Below the pieces are notes generated by a model. That model made no database searches and was not told where the DNA came from. It saw only the letters and a program-made list of their open reading frames with translations. From the NCBI GenBank assembly GCA_944322775.1, contig CALUQA010000089.1:1-7050 (forward strand): a stretch of DNA of 7,050 nucleotides, written 5' to 3'. The position numbers were made by a program, and so were the translations under genes. Below are positions 1 through 6,534 of this stretch, in pieces (position 1 is the stretch's first letter; each line of letters opens with the position of its first letter). The DNA comes from an uncultured Elusimicrobiales bacterium (lineage in GTDB: Bacteria > Elusimicrobiota > Elusimicrobia > Elusimicrobiales > Elusimicrobiaceae).

Positions 1-121
1 TGTTAGAGTTTGTACCTTTAAAATCGTACCGGTTGGCAATTTCTTTGCCGGCGGCGCTGACCGCTTCGGCAATTACGTTCAAATCCACTTTGCTTACCAC
101 ATCAAAACTGTAATCGGCCAT
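1..121 (-). CDS. yajQ: YajQ-family nucleotide-binding protein, N-terminal 40 residues (partial)
   Basis: Only the first 40 codons are in the window; the gene continues past position 1. The visible protein starts MADYSFDVVSKVDLNVIAEA and ends with the segment ANRYDFKGTNSN. The S-FD-VS-VD start followed by an E-I-x-x-RYDFKG block is the N-terminal signature of the YajQ family (formerly UPF0234; E. coli YajQ starts MPSFDIVSEVD and has RFDF at the matching place). Members are small cytoplasmic proteins of about 160 residues with two ferredoxin-like folds. Some bind cyclic di-GMP or other nucleotides and act with transcription factors, but the role in this organism cannot be read from the sequence. 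The start is fixed by a GGAGG Shine-Dalgarno site at 126-130, four bases before the ATG. The gene is divergent from the nucleoside transporter. Family call is firm; function is not. Confidence 0.92.
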   Translation of the reverse strand, partial: MADYSFDVVSKVDLNVIAEAVSAAGKEIANRYDFKGTNSN

Positions 122-131
122 ATATCCTCCC

Positions 132-146
132 CGCGCGCAGCGCGCG
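132..146. repeat. Perfect GC hairpin just upstream of the yajQ ribosome site
   Basis: CGCGCG (132-137), CAG loop (138-140), CGCGCG (141-146) forms a six-pair, all-GC stem with a three-base loop. On the minus strand it ends one base before the GGAGG site of yajQ (126-130, with C131 between). If transcribed it would sit in the yajQ leader right beside the ribosome site and could modulate its access. It lacks a T-run on either side, so I do not call it a terminator. The function is inferred only. Confidence 0.5.
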
Positions 147-155
147 TTGCGTTTT

Positions 156-185
156 CTTACACATATTATATATTTTTTGTACAAT
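156..185 (+). promoter_or_regulatory. Possible sigma70-type promoter for nupG
   Basis: CTTACA (156-161; four of six matches to TTGACA) lies 18 bases before TACAAT (180-185; five of six matches to TATAAT). Transcription would start near 192, giving a leader of about 90 bases that begins almost directly with the hairpin at 197-211. On the opposite strand the same AT-rich stretch reads TATAAT (170-165), a possible -10 for yajQ but with no recognisable -35. The two divergent promoters may overlap. This is by eye only. Confidence 0.3.
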
Positions 186-196
186 GGGTTTTGGAA

Positions 197-211
197 GCGG
201 CCCTCGGCCGC
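197..211. repeat. Perfect GC hairpin in the nupG leader
   Basis: GCGGCC (197-202), CTC loop (203-205), GGCCGC (206-211) is a perfect six-pair stem. The outer bases AAGC (195-198) can alternatively pair with GCTT (215-218), which gives a longer imperfect stem. It lies in the 161-base spacer between yajQ and nupG, near the 5' end of the nupG transcript predicted from the candidate promoter. No T-run follows, so it is not a terminator; a 5'-stabilising or regulatory stem is possible. Confidence 0.45.
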
Positions 212-282
212 CCCGCTTACAGGTTACGTAAACTTAATACGGAGAGCGTGTAAAAAAGGCTGTTTGTCTCACCACAAAACTT

Positions 283-1605
283 ATGAACATGAAATTCCGT
301 CTTATCGTCATGAATTTCCTCCAGTATGCAGTCTGGGGGGCTTATTTAACCTCCATGGGGGCTTTTTTGGCCAACGTGGGGCAGGCGCAGCACATTGGTT
401 TGTTCTACGCCACGCAGGGGTTTGTGTCCCTGTTTATGCCCGCGGTCATCGGCATTTTGGCCGACCGCTGGCTGCCCGCCCAGAAAATGTTGGGGCTGTG
501 CCACCTGCTGGCCGGCGTGTTTATGATGTGCGCGGCTTACTTTGGCTCTCAAACGCCGGTAAGCTTTGGCTACATTTACACGTTCTATTTGCTCAGCGTG
601 GCTTTGTACATGCCCACGATTGCTCTTTCCAACTCGGTGGCTTACACGGCTTTGCATAAAGTGAATTTGGACCCGGTGCGCGCCTTCCCCCCTATCCGCA
701 TTTGGGGTACGGTGGGTTTTATCTGCACCATGCTGGTGTCTAACTTCACCGGCTTTCAAAACACCTATGCACAGTGGTATCTGTCCGGCATTTTGGGTTT
801 AGTGTTGGGTTTTTACAGCTTTACCTTGCCGGAATGCCCCGTCTGCAAAACCGGCGAAAAGAAATCCTTTGCCGAAGCCATGGGCCTGAACGCTTTTAAA
901 CTGTTCAAAGAAAAAAGAATGGCCGTATTCTTCATTTTCTCTATGCTTTTAGGCAGCTGCCTGCAGATTACCAACGGCTATGCCAACCCGTTTATCAACA
1001 GCTACAACTCTCTGGAAGGGTTGGCCGGCTCTTGGGGGGCCAGCAATGCCAACGCATTGATTTCGCTTTCCCAGCTGTCTGAAACGTTCTGTATTTTGCT
1101 CATTCCGTTCTTCTTAAAACGCTACGGCATCAAAAAAGTAATGCTTATCAGCATGTTTGTCTGGGTGCTGCGCTTTGGGCTGTTCGGCATCGGTAACCCG
1201 GTCACCTTTGCGGGTATTTCCATGCTGGTGCTGTCCATGATTGTCTACGGCGTGGCGTTTGACTTCTTTAACGTGTCGGGCTCTTTGTTTGTGGAAAAGG
1301 AAACCGACGTGTCTATCCGCTCCAGCGCGCAGGGCTTGTTCATGCTGATGACCAACGGCGTGGGCGCCACCATCGGCACTTTGGGCGCGCAGGAAATTAT
1401 CAACCGCTTTGTGTATGCACCGCAAAACGCCTACACCGCGGCGCACGGTATGCTGGCCCAAGGGGCGGTGTACCCGGCTGATGTGTCGCAGGCGATTGCT
1501 TCGGGCTGGTCCCACTCCTGGTTTATCTTTGCCGGATATGCCTTGGTGGTGGCCATTGTGTTTGCCTTTGTGTTTAAATACAAACACGTGCCGGAAGCCA
1601 ACTAA
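283..1605 (+). CDS. nupG: Nucleoside:H+ symporter, NupG/XapB type (MFS)
   Basis: An inner-membrane permease of the nucleoside:H+ symporter family within the major facilitator superfamily, expected to import purine and pyrimidine nucleosides with a proton. From memory of E. coli NupG the resemblance is very strong along the whole length: MNMKFRLIVMNFLQYAVWGAY at the start, FPPIRIWGTVGFI at 135-147, KRMAVFFIFSMLLG from 211 with LQITN at 227-231, FFLKRYGIKKVMLIS at 276-290, FDFFNVSGSLFVEKE at 326-340 and FKYKHV at 431-436. About twelve hydrophobic segments are visible. At 440 residues it is longer than E. coli NupG (about 418); the extra length lies mainly at 377-409, in the loop before the last membrane segment. 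ATG 283 is the first possible start after an in-frame TAA at 235-237 and matches the NupG N-terminus, yet it has no good ribosome site in the ten bases before it. The gene is monocistronic, ended by the hairpin at 1618-1649. Substrate range (nucleosides or xanthosine) is not decided by sequence. Confidence 0.95.
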   Translation: MNMKFRLIVMNFLQYAVWGAYLTSMGAFLANVGQAQHIGLFYATQGFVSLFMPAVIGILADRWLPAQKMLGLCHLLAGVFMMCAAYFGSQTPVSFGYIYTFYLLSVALYMPTIALSNSVAYTALHKVNLDPVRAFPPIRIWGTVGFICTMLVSNFTGFQNTYAQWYLSGILGLVLGFYSFTLPECPVCKTGEKKSFAEAMGLNAFKLFKEKRMAVFFIFSMLLGSCLQITNGYANPFINSYNSLEGLAGSWGASNANALISLSQLSETFCILLIPFFLKRYGIKKVMLISMFVWVLRFGLFGIGNPVTFAGISMLVLSMIVYGVAFDFFNVSGSLFVEKETDVSIRSSAQGLFMLMTNGVGATIGTLGAQEIINRFVYAPQNAYTAAHGMLAQGAVYPADVSQAIASGWSHSWFIFAGYALVVAIVFAFVFKYKHVPEAN

Positions 1606-1617
1606 ATTTTGCCATAC

Positions 1618-1649
1618 AAAAACCCCCGCTCTTTGGAGCGGGGGTTTTT
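1618..1649. terminator. Strong bidirectional intrinsic terminator between nupG and the pilin-like gene
   Basis: AAAAACCCCCGCTC (1618-1631), TTTG loop (1632-1635), GAGCGGGGGTTTTT (1636-1649). The core is nine GC-rich pairs, extended by five A-T pairs. Read on the plus strand it ends in TTTTT; read on the minus strand it also ends in TTTTT. It starts 12 bases after the nupG stop and lies 14 bases from the stop of the convergent pilin-like gene, so it serves both. Confidence 0.93.
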
Positions 1650-1663
1650 AATGTGCAAAAAAC

Positions 1664-2251
1664 TTAAGGCAGTTTATAAAAGCGGAAACAATAGTCCCCG
1701 TTTACAATAGGCTCGCCCGTCGCCCCCATTACATCTTTGCAAAAGCTGCCGGCAGGCACTCCATAACAGGCATATTCAGAACACAAAAGAGGTTCATTTC
1801 TAACCGTTCCTTTGGACTGCAGCCATGCACCATAACCGCCATAATCGCCGCCATATTTTTTGATAGGCTCTCCCACATGTACTCTAAAAATATACCCTTC
1901 GTAATCCCATAAATAGATTTCACTCCCTGAGGAATTAGAAATCTGTCCATTTGGATATGCACTTGCAGTTAGATTTGGCCATTTGCTTTTATAATCTATC
2001 CCCAATTCATCAATATTGCCGGTATAACGGCCATTGGCCATAAAATATTCCTCTTCGGCCTCCACAATACGTTTCACCCACACGGCATACTCAGCCGCTT
2101 TAGAACGGCGCACCGCTTTTTGATACTTCGGCACTGCAATTGCCGCCAAAATACCAACAATCAACACCACTACCAAAAGCTCTATTAACGTAAAACCGCC
2201 TGTTTTGGCTTTAGCAACGTTTTTATTTTGTTTTTTGATAATTTCTTCCAT
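1664..2251 (-). CDS. Type IV pilin-like protein (prepilin) with class III signal
   Basis: A 195-residue prepilin. A lysine-rich leader (1-19) ends in GG, followed by FTLIELLVVVLIVGILAAIA (20-39), the N-methylation/cleavage motif. Prepilin peptidase should cut between G19 and F20, leaving a mature protein with Glu at position 5 (E24). The hydrophobic helix continues into PKYQKAVRRSKAAEYAVWVKR, the usual amphipathic pilin stem. The C-terminal head is rich in Gly, Tyr and Trp and has four cysteines (C157, C162, C171, C188) that could form disulfides outside the membrane. It may be a minor pilin, a pseudopilin of a secretion system, or one of the expanded pilin-like proteins of Elusimicrobiota; the sequence does not choose. 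No assembly gene (pilB, C, D, Q) is nearby, so those must act in trans. ATG 2251 is the only start between an upstream in-frame TAA and the pilin motif; no good ribosome site precedes it. The gene is visibly more AT-rich than its neighbours and stands alone on its strand, bounded by two terminators. Confidence 0.92.
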   Translation of the reverse strand: MEEIIKKQNKNVAKAKTGGFTLIELLVVVLIVGILAAIAVPKYQKAVRRSKAAEYAVWVKRIVEAEEEYFMANGRYTGNIDELGIDYKSKWPNLTASAYPNGQISNSSGSEIYLWDYEGYIFRVHVGEPIKKYGGDYGGYGAWLQSKGTVRNEPLLCSEYACYGVPAGSFCKDVMGATGEPIVNGDYCFRFYKLP

Positions 2252-2331
2252 AATTAAATTTTATCAAAAAACAATACCCCCCTTCTTGTTGCCCGCTAGA
2301 AGCCATTGGCACCCAAGCCAACAGCACAAAT

Positions 2332-2359
2332 AAAAATCCCCGCGTGCAAACGCGGGGAT
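2332..2359 (-). terminator. Intrinsic terminator of the radC-cyuA pair
   Basis: ATCCCCGCGT (2336-2345), GCAA loop (2346-2349), ACGCGGGGAT (2350-2359) is a perfect ten-pair stem. On the minus strand it is followed by TTTTA (2335-2331), the T-run of an intrinsic terminator, and it lies 21 bases past the stop of the cysteine desulfidase gene. The rest of the 2252-2380 spacer, which should hold the promoter of the pilin-like gene, has no convincing -35/-10 pair. Confidence 0.88.
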
Positions 2360-2380
2360 ATAAAAGGCCGGGCTAACAGC

Positions 2381-3664
2381 TTATTTCATTTTTTCTTCCA
2401 TAATATCCACAATCATCGGGTCCACCGCGCTCATGCCCACGGTGGAAATATTGCCCAGGTTCTGGATGGTTTCTTCGGCGCTTTTGCCCACAAAGCCTTC
2501 CACTTCCGTAATGCCGTAGTCGTGCATGCCCATAAACGCCGCGCGGATAGCCGCGTCTGTAGAGCTGACCGCCTGAAGCGCGCAGCCGCTTTTGGCGCCG
2601 TCGCACAGCATACCGCCGATAGCGCTGATAATATTGTTAATGGCCAGTGTAATGGCCGGCACATTGGCCCCGCGCTGCTGATAAACAATCGCCGCCGAAG
2701 CACCCACACCCGCGGTTATTGTGTAGTCGCAAATGGGGGCCAGTTCCCCGGTGAAAACCTTTACATAACCGTTTAACAGGTGGGAAAGAGCAATGCTTTT
2801 TAAAATTTTTTCTTCCGGCACGTCCATTTCTTTGCCCACCTTCCAGGGCACCAAAATGGTCACCACGCCTTGGTTGCCCGACTCCCCGCTGCTCATCACG
2901 GCAATGGACTGCCCGTCCATGCGAGCGTCTGCGCCGCAGCCGGTTAAAATTTTGGTGGAAGAAATCAAATCCATTTGCAGCCGTTTTTTGAGCACCAGTT
3001 CTTTGATGTAAAAACCTACTTTTTGCAAAGCCTGGCCCAGCTCGGCCGCTTTTAAGTTCATTTCCACGCCTTTTTTGATGTAGGCCAAATCCTCGGCGTC
3101 GGCCGCTTCGGCCGCGGCAATCAAATCGGCCAGTTTGGCTTTTTTAAGTTCTTCTTTAAAGGCCCATGTGGCGGTTTGTTCTGCTTTGGCACGGGCGTCT
3201 TTTAGCACCTTATCGTCTTTGGCCAAATACACCACGTCGGTATGGCTGCCGGCAATAATGCACTGGGCTTTGCCGCCGTCCTTGGCTTGTACGGACGCTT
3301 CAATATAAAAACCGTGTTTATCCGGGGCCACTTCCAGGCGGACGCGCTTTTCCTGCACCAGTTTTTTGGCGCGGGCCAAAAGGGCTTTGTCGGCGCCGGA
3401 CAAAATTTCCATTTGCAGTTCGGGTTTGGCAATCAAAAGCCCCATGGCAGCAGCCAGCAGGTTGCCTTTTTCCCCGTCGGTGTTGGGGATACGCACCCCG
3501 CAGCCGTTTTTATAGGTACCCGGGTCTAAGCGGAACACGGCCGTTTGCACTTCTTTACCCAGCAGCTGCGCCGCATACGCACCACAAAGCGCCACGGACA
3601 CGGGTTCCGTACAGCCCATGGCGGGATAAACTTGATGTTTTAACACTTCTTTTAAAAGGTTCAT
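2381..3664 (-). CDS. cyuA: L-cysteine desulfidase, CyuA/YhaM family (UPF0597; iron-sulfur serine-dehydratase-alpha-like)
   Basis: A 427-residue cytoplasmic enzyme that matches the whole length of E. coli YhaM/CyuA. It is expected to break L-cysteine into pyruvate, ammonia and sulfide using an oxygen-sensitive [4Fe-4S] cluster; some database entries label the family as iron-sulfur L-serine dehydratase alpha-like. Signatures: MGCTEPVSVAL (16-26), KNGCGVRIPNT (52-62), AGSHTDVV (138-145), GCGADARM (242-249), SSGESGNQGV (258-267), PICDY (310-314), GGMLCDGAKSGCAL (350-363) and VGKSAEETIQNLG (392-404). C18, C312 and C354 align with the cysteines reported as cluster ligands in the Methanocaldococcus homologue (from memory). 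All are present, so it should be active. It is the second gene after radC: its ATG shares one base with the radC TAA (TAATG), and an AAAGGAA ribosome site (3672-3678) lies inside the radC end, so translation is probably coupled. Serine or related amino acids remain possible substrates. Confidence 0.92.
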   Translation of the reverse strand: MNLLKEVLKHQVYPAMGCTEPVSVALCGAYAAQLLGKEVQTAVFRLDPGTYKNGCGVRIPNTDGEKGNLLAAAMGLLIAKPELQMEILSGADKALLARAKKLVQEKRVRLEVAPDKHGFYIEASVQAKDGGKAQCIIAGSHTDVVYLAKDDKVLKDARAKAEQTATWAFKEELKKAKLADLIAAAEAADAEDLAYIKKGVEMNLKAAELGQALQKVGFYIKELVLKKRLQMDLISSTKILTGCGADARMDGQSIAVMSSGESGNQGVVTILVPWKVGKEMDVPEEKILKSIALSHLLNGYVKVFTGELAPICDYTITAGVGASAAIVYQQRGANVPAITLAINNIISAIGGMLCDGAKSGCALQAVSSTDAAIRAAFMGMHDYGITEVEGFVGKSAEETIQNLGNISTVGMSAVDPMIVDIMEEKMK

Positions 3665-4350
3665 TATATTTTTCCTTTGGCTTTTAAACTGTAATGTGCG
3701 CCCTTGCCAATAATAATGTGGTCATGCACGGCTATACCCAGCAAAGCGGCGGCGCGGGCCACTTCTTTGGTCAAAACGATGTCTTCCATGGAAGGCGTCG
3801 GGTCGCCGGACGGGTGATTGTGCACCAAAATCAGCGCCGCGGCCTTGGCCGCCAGCGCGCGCTCCACAATTTTGCGCGGCGACACGCTGACCCGGTCCAA
3901 ACTGCCGGTGGAAACAATTTCCGTCCCGATGACCGTATTGCGCACCGAAAGATAAATAAGCTCCAGGCATTCGTCTGTGTTGCCCGCCAAAGAAGCATTG
4001 CAATATTCCAACACCTGCTCCGGCGTGCGCACGGTGACCTTGTTTTTCACTTCCCCCAACGAATATTTTTTAAATACGGCTCGGATTAATTTTAAAAATT
4101 GGGCGCTTTCCGGCCCGATGCCTTTTACGCTGCACAACTCTTCCGCCGGGGCGTCCAGCACGGCAGACAGGCTGCCAAAGCGCTTTATCAGCGCCCAGGC
4201 AATGGGCTTGGTGTCCCGCCGGGCAATGCAATAGGTAAGCAGCAGCTCCAGCGTTTCGTGGTCCAAAAAATTATCCAGCCCGCCTTGGGCGAATTTATCG
4301 CGTATGCGCCGGCGGTGCCCCATATAAGAAGGTTGTTCATTTAAAGGCAT
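3664..4350 (-). CDS. radC: RadC-family JAMM-domain protein
   Basis: A full-length 228-residue RadC. The N-terminal part has the GHRRRIRDKF start (11-20), the DHETLELLLTY block (30-40) and a helix-hairpin-helix-like element with VKGIGPESAQ (75-84). The C-terminal part is a JAB1/MPN+ (JAMM) domain with an intact metal site: H177 and H179 in HNHPSGDPTPS, S187 and D190, fitting H-x-H-x7-S-x2-D, with an upstream Glu near 127-130. It ends with the usual DHIIIGKGAHYSLKAKG. A metalloprotease-like or nuclease-like activity is plausible. The old DNA-repair label came from a misassigned E. coli mutant, and the cellular role is still unsettled; a role linked to natural transformation has been proposed in some bacteria. 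The first six residues (MPLNEQ) are poorly conserved, but ATG 4350 agrees with the family length. The ribosome site is weak. It leads a two-gene unit with the cysteine desulfidase; no functional link between them is evident. Confidence 0.96.
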   Translation of the reverse strand: MPLNEQPSYMGHRRRIRDKFAQGGLDNFLDHETLELLLTYCIARRDTKPIAWALIKRFGSLSAVLDAPAEELCSVKGIGPESAQFLKLIRAVFKKYSLGEVKNKVTVRTPEQVLEYCNASLAGNTDECLELIYLSVRNTVIGTEIVSTGSLDRVSVSPRKIVERALAAKAAALILVHNHPSGDPTPSMEDIVLTKEVARAAALLGIAVHDHIIIGKGAHYSLKAKGKI

Positions 4351-4356
4351 ACTTTA

Positions 4357-4362
4357 ATTATA
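4357..4362 (-). promoter_or_regulatory. Candidate -10 element for the radC-cyuA unit
   Basis: A perfect TATAAT is read on the minus strand from 4362 to 4357, six bases before the radC ATG. No good -35 lies 16-18 bases upstream. If it is used, transcription would begin at or within a base or two of the start codon (4350), giving a leaderless message, which would also explain the missing ribosome site. A chance match in AT-rich DNA is the alternative. Confidence 0.35.
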
Positions 4363-4384
4363 TGTTTTTTCCCCGCTTTTTTAA

Positions 4385-4393
4385 TGCTAGAAT
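4385..4393 (+). promoter_or_regulatory. Candidate extended -10 promoter for lpdA operon
   Basis: TGCTAGAAT (4385-4393) fits an extended -10 (TGn plus TAGAAT, five of six to TATAAT). The -35 region is a T-run without a clear TTGACA. Transcription would start near 4400 and leave a leader of about 33 bases containing the ACGGAG ribosome site (4423-4427 plus neighbours) five bases before the lpdA ATG. It is the only reasonable promoter in the 82-base divergent spacer for the plus strand. Confidence 0.45.
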
Positions 4394-4432
4394 ACAAGAA
4401 AGTTTATACCTTTATTATTTTACGGAGAATTT

Positions 4433-5806
4433 ATGTCTATTAAAGTCCTTGTTATCGGTGCCGGTCCGGCCGGCTATCCCGCCGCGTTGACGGCAGCCAA
4501 ACTGGGCGCCCAAGTGACCGTGGTGGAGCAAGCCCTCGCCGGCGGCGTCTGCCTGCACAGCGGGTGCATACCCTCTAAATCTTTGTTGGAAGCGGCCCAC
4601 CGCTTTGACGCCGTGCGCGGCATTGGCACGCTGTGTCAAAACGACGTACAGCCCCAAACGCAGGCCATTTTAAAAGAACTTTCCTGGCCCAAAATCCAGC
4701 AGCGCCAGCTGAATGTGTCCAACAAGCTGGCCGCCGGCATTTTAAGCTTGTTCCGCATGGCTAAAATCAACTATATGCAAGGCATGGCCTCTTTTAAAGA
4801 CGAGCACACCGTCACCGTCACAAACAAAGACCAAACGCAGGAAGTAACCTTTGATTACGTCATTATCGCCAGCGGCACCACGGCTTTTATCCCCGCGCCC
4901 TTTGACAAAATCCGCTCCGCCATTTACGACAACAGCACCGTTTTTAAAATGCCGGCCCTGCCGCAAAAGATGGTCATCGTCGGAGGCGGCGCCATCGGGT
5001 GTGAGTTTGCCACTTTGATGTCCTCTTTAGGCGTTGCCGTTACGCTGGTGGAAATGCAGCCGCGCCTGCTGCCCAACATGGACGAAAATATTTCCCGCCT
5101 GGTGGGGCAAAGCCTGCAAAAGCGCGGCGTTACCCTGCTGCTAGGGCAAAGCACCACCGACGCCCGCGTGGAAGGCGATAAAAAGATTTTAACCCTGCAA
5201 AACGGCACAGAGCTGGAAACGGACGAAGTGCTGGTGGCCATTGGCCGCCAGTGCGACATGACGCCGCTTCACCCCGAAAACGCGGGCCTGAGCTGGAACC
5301 GCAAAGGCTTGCAGGGCGTAAACAGCCAAACCTTGCAGGTAAAAGACCATATTTACGCCGCGGGAGACGTGACCGGGCTGACCTTGCTGGCGCATGCCGG
5401 CACACGCCAGGGTGTGGTGGCCGCGCACAATATTTGCGGCAAACCCATGACGTATAACAACGATTTGGTGCCCAATGCCGTCTATACCGTGCCGGAAGTG
5501 GCCGGCGTGGGCCTTACCCGCGCCCAGGCGCAAGCCCGCGGGCTGGACGTAAAAGTGCAAAAAGCCTTTATGATGGCCAACGGGCGCGCCCTGACCATGG
5601 ACGCGCCGGAAGGCTTTGTGGAAATCGTCAGCGATAAAGCCAGCGGCAAATTGCTGGGCGCCGTGCTGGCCGGGCCGAACGCTTCGGAAATCATCAGCGC
5701 ATTCACCGTCGCGCTGGAAGCCGGCTTTACCACAGAACAACTAAGCCAGGTTATTTTCCCGCACCCGGCCGTAAGCGAAGCCATCGGCGACGCTTTGGCC
5801 AAATGA
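4433..5806 (+). CDS. lpdA: Dihydrolipoyl dehydrogenase (E3)
   Basis: A 457-residue cytoplasmic flavoprotein that reoxidises dihydrolipoyl groups with NAD+, serving as E3 of 2-oxo acid dehydrogenase complexes and of the glycine cleavage system. The order of motifs is canonical: FAD-binding GAGPAG (9-14), redox-active disulfide in GGVCLHSGCIPSK (C40 and C45), NAD-binding GGGAIG (184-189), second FAD motif YAAGDV (308-313), and the C-terminal dimer-interface HPAVSEAIGDAL with catalytic H444 and E449. No N-terminal lipoyl domain is fused. The CLHSGC spacing is the four-residue type of lipoamide dehydrogenases rather than of thioredoxin reductases. Related mercuric reductases and glutathione reductases are less likely given the C-terminus and the lack of extra cysteines there. 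A good ribosome site (GGAG at 4424-4427, five bases before ATG) fixes the start. It is first in an operon with trmJ and a butyrate-kinase-like gene; no E1, E2 or glycine-cleavage gene is in view, so the partner complex is unknown. Confidence 0.95.
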   Translation: MSIKVLVIGAGPAGYPAALTAAKLGAQVTVVEQALAGGVCLHSGCIPSKSLLEAAHRFDAVRGIGTLCQNDVQPQTQAILKELSWPKIQQRQLNVSNKLAAGILSLFRMAKINYMQGMASFKDEHTVTVTNKDQTQEVTFDYVIIASGTTAFIPAPFDKIRSAIYDNSTVFKMPALPQKMVIVGGGAIGCEFATLMSSLGVAVTLVEMQPRLLPNMDENISRLVGQSLQKRGVTLLLGQSTTDARVEGDKKILTLQNGTELETDEVLVAIGRQCDMTPLHPENAGLSWNRKGLQGVNSQTLQVKDHIYAAGDVTGLTLLAHAGTRQGVVAAHNICGKPMTYNNDLVPNAVYTVPEVAGVGLTRAQAQARGLDVKVQKAFMMANGRALTMDAPEGFVEIVSDKASGKLLGAVLAGPNASEIISAFTVALEAGFTTEQLSQVIFPHPAVSEAIGDALAK

Positions 5807-6534
5807 CGCGCTCTTTTACCGTGGTTTTGGTCGCCCCGCGCGACCCCAACAACATTGGGGCCGCCGCGCGGGCCATGGCCAACTTTGGCCTGAACGACTT
5901 GCGCGTGGTCAACCCGTATGCCCCCAGCTGGCGCAGTGCCGTCAGCGCGGTGGGCGCCAACGATATTATGCAGTCGGCCCGCTTGTTTGACACGTTGCCG
6001 CAGGCACTTGCGGACTGCCAGCTTTCGCTGGCCACCACGGCTTTGCGCAACCGGAAATTGGACCAAAGCTTTGTTATTCTGCCGCATTTGACGCAATGGC
6101 TAAACGACCAGCCGCAGGGCAAAGTGGCCTTGGTATTTGGCAACGAAAAAACGGGTCTTTCCAACGAGGACATAGAAATGTGCAGCGCCGTGCTGACCAT
6201 ACCCACCACGGCCAAGCAGCCTTCGGTCAATTTGGCGCAGGCCGTTATTTTAACCTGCTATGAACTGGCCCGCCAGGCCCAGCCGCTGCCGCACAAAGAA
6301 CACTTGGCCCCCAAAGCCACGTTTGCCGACACCGAACGGGTGGTGGACGAGCTGGAAAGCCTGATGCGCGCCGTCAACTTCCGCGATGATTACACCGTGG
6401 ACCAGCGCAAAGCCATTATGCGCACTTTTTTGCGCAAGGGCAATTTGTCCAAAAACGATTTATTCTTTCTTAAAAACTTTGCCTTTTATCTTCACGGGCA
6501 TTTAAAAGGGGGTGCCGATGACGCAACACATTGA
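5803..6534 (+). CDS. trmJ: tRNA/rRNA 2'-O-ribose methyltransferase, TrmJ-like (SpoU/TrmH superfamily)
   Basis: A 243-residue SPOUT methyltransferase, the same length as E. coli TrmJ (about 246), which uses S-adenosylmethionine to methylate the ribose of tRNA position 32. The three SpoU motifs are intact: motif 1 PNNIGAAARAMANFG (15-29, with N16/N17 and catalytic-type R23), motif 2 ALVFGNEKTGLSNEDI (109-124, with G113 and E115), and motif 3 IPTTAKQPSVNLAQAV (133-148, with P140, S141 and N143), which form the knotted SAM site. A helical C-terminal tail (about 165-235) follows, as in TrmJ. The ATG overlaps the lpdA stop by four bases (ATGA) and has no ribosome site of its own, so translation is probably coupled. 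A housekeeping RNA gene between two metabolic genes suggests that the operon is a convenience grouping. The exact target nucleotide, tRNA or rRNA, is inferred from family only. Confidence 0.9.
   Translation: MTRSFTVVLVAPRDPNNIGAAARAMANFGLNDLRVVNPYAPSWRSAVSAVGANDIMQSARLFDTLPQALADCQLSLATTALRNRKLDQSFVILPHLTQWLNDQPQGKVALVFGNEKTGLSNEDIEMCSAVLTIPTTAKQPSVNLAQAVILTCYELARQAQPLPHKEHLAPKATFADTERVVDELESLMRAVNFRDDYTVDQRKAIMRTFLRKGNLSKNDLFFLKNFAFYLHGHLKGGADDATH
6506..6512 (+). promoter_or_regulatory. Strong Shine-Dalgarno site supporting the upstream start of the kinase gene
   Basis: AAGGGGG (6506-6512), extended by TG, differs from the ideal AAGGAGGTG at one base, and that G can still form a G-U pair with the 16S rRNA tail. 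It lies five bases before ATG 6518. The site is inside the last codons of trmJ. It is the best ribosome site in the window after those of yajQ and lpdA, and it argues that translation begins at 6518 rather than at 6644, where only a weak GGGA (6632-6635) precedes the ATG. Confidence 0.6.

Noticed and set aside
224..231. Palindrome TTACGTAA upstream of nupG as a possible operator
   Set aside because: An eight-base palindrome without flanking symmetry is expected by chance in AT-rich spacers, and I do not recognise a matching regulator.
147..659. Plus-strand open frame of 170 residues overlapping the start of nupG
   Set aside because: It overlaps a strongly recognisable transporter in another frame, its translation is low-complexity His/Gly/Arg-rich shadow sequence, and it has no ribosome site.
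2306..2321. Inverted repeat TTGGC/GCCAA upstream of the pilin-like gene
   Set aside because: A five-base stem with a six-base loop is too weak to call a regulatory site.
5189..6230. Several long minus-strand open frames opposite lpdA and trmJ
   Set aside because: They are antisense shadows caused by GC-rich codon use; the translations are rich in Arg, Ala, Gly and His and show no family motif.
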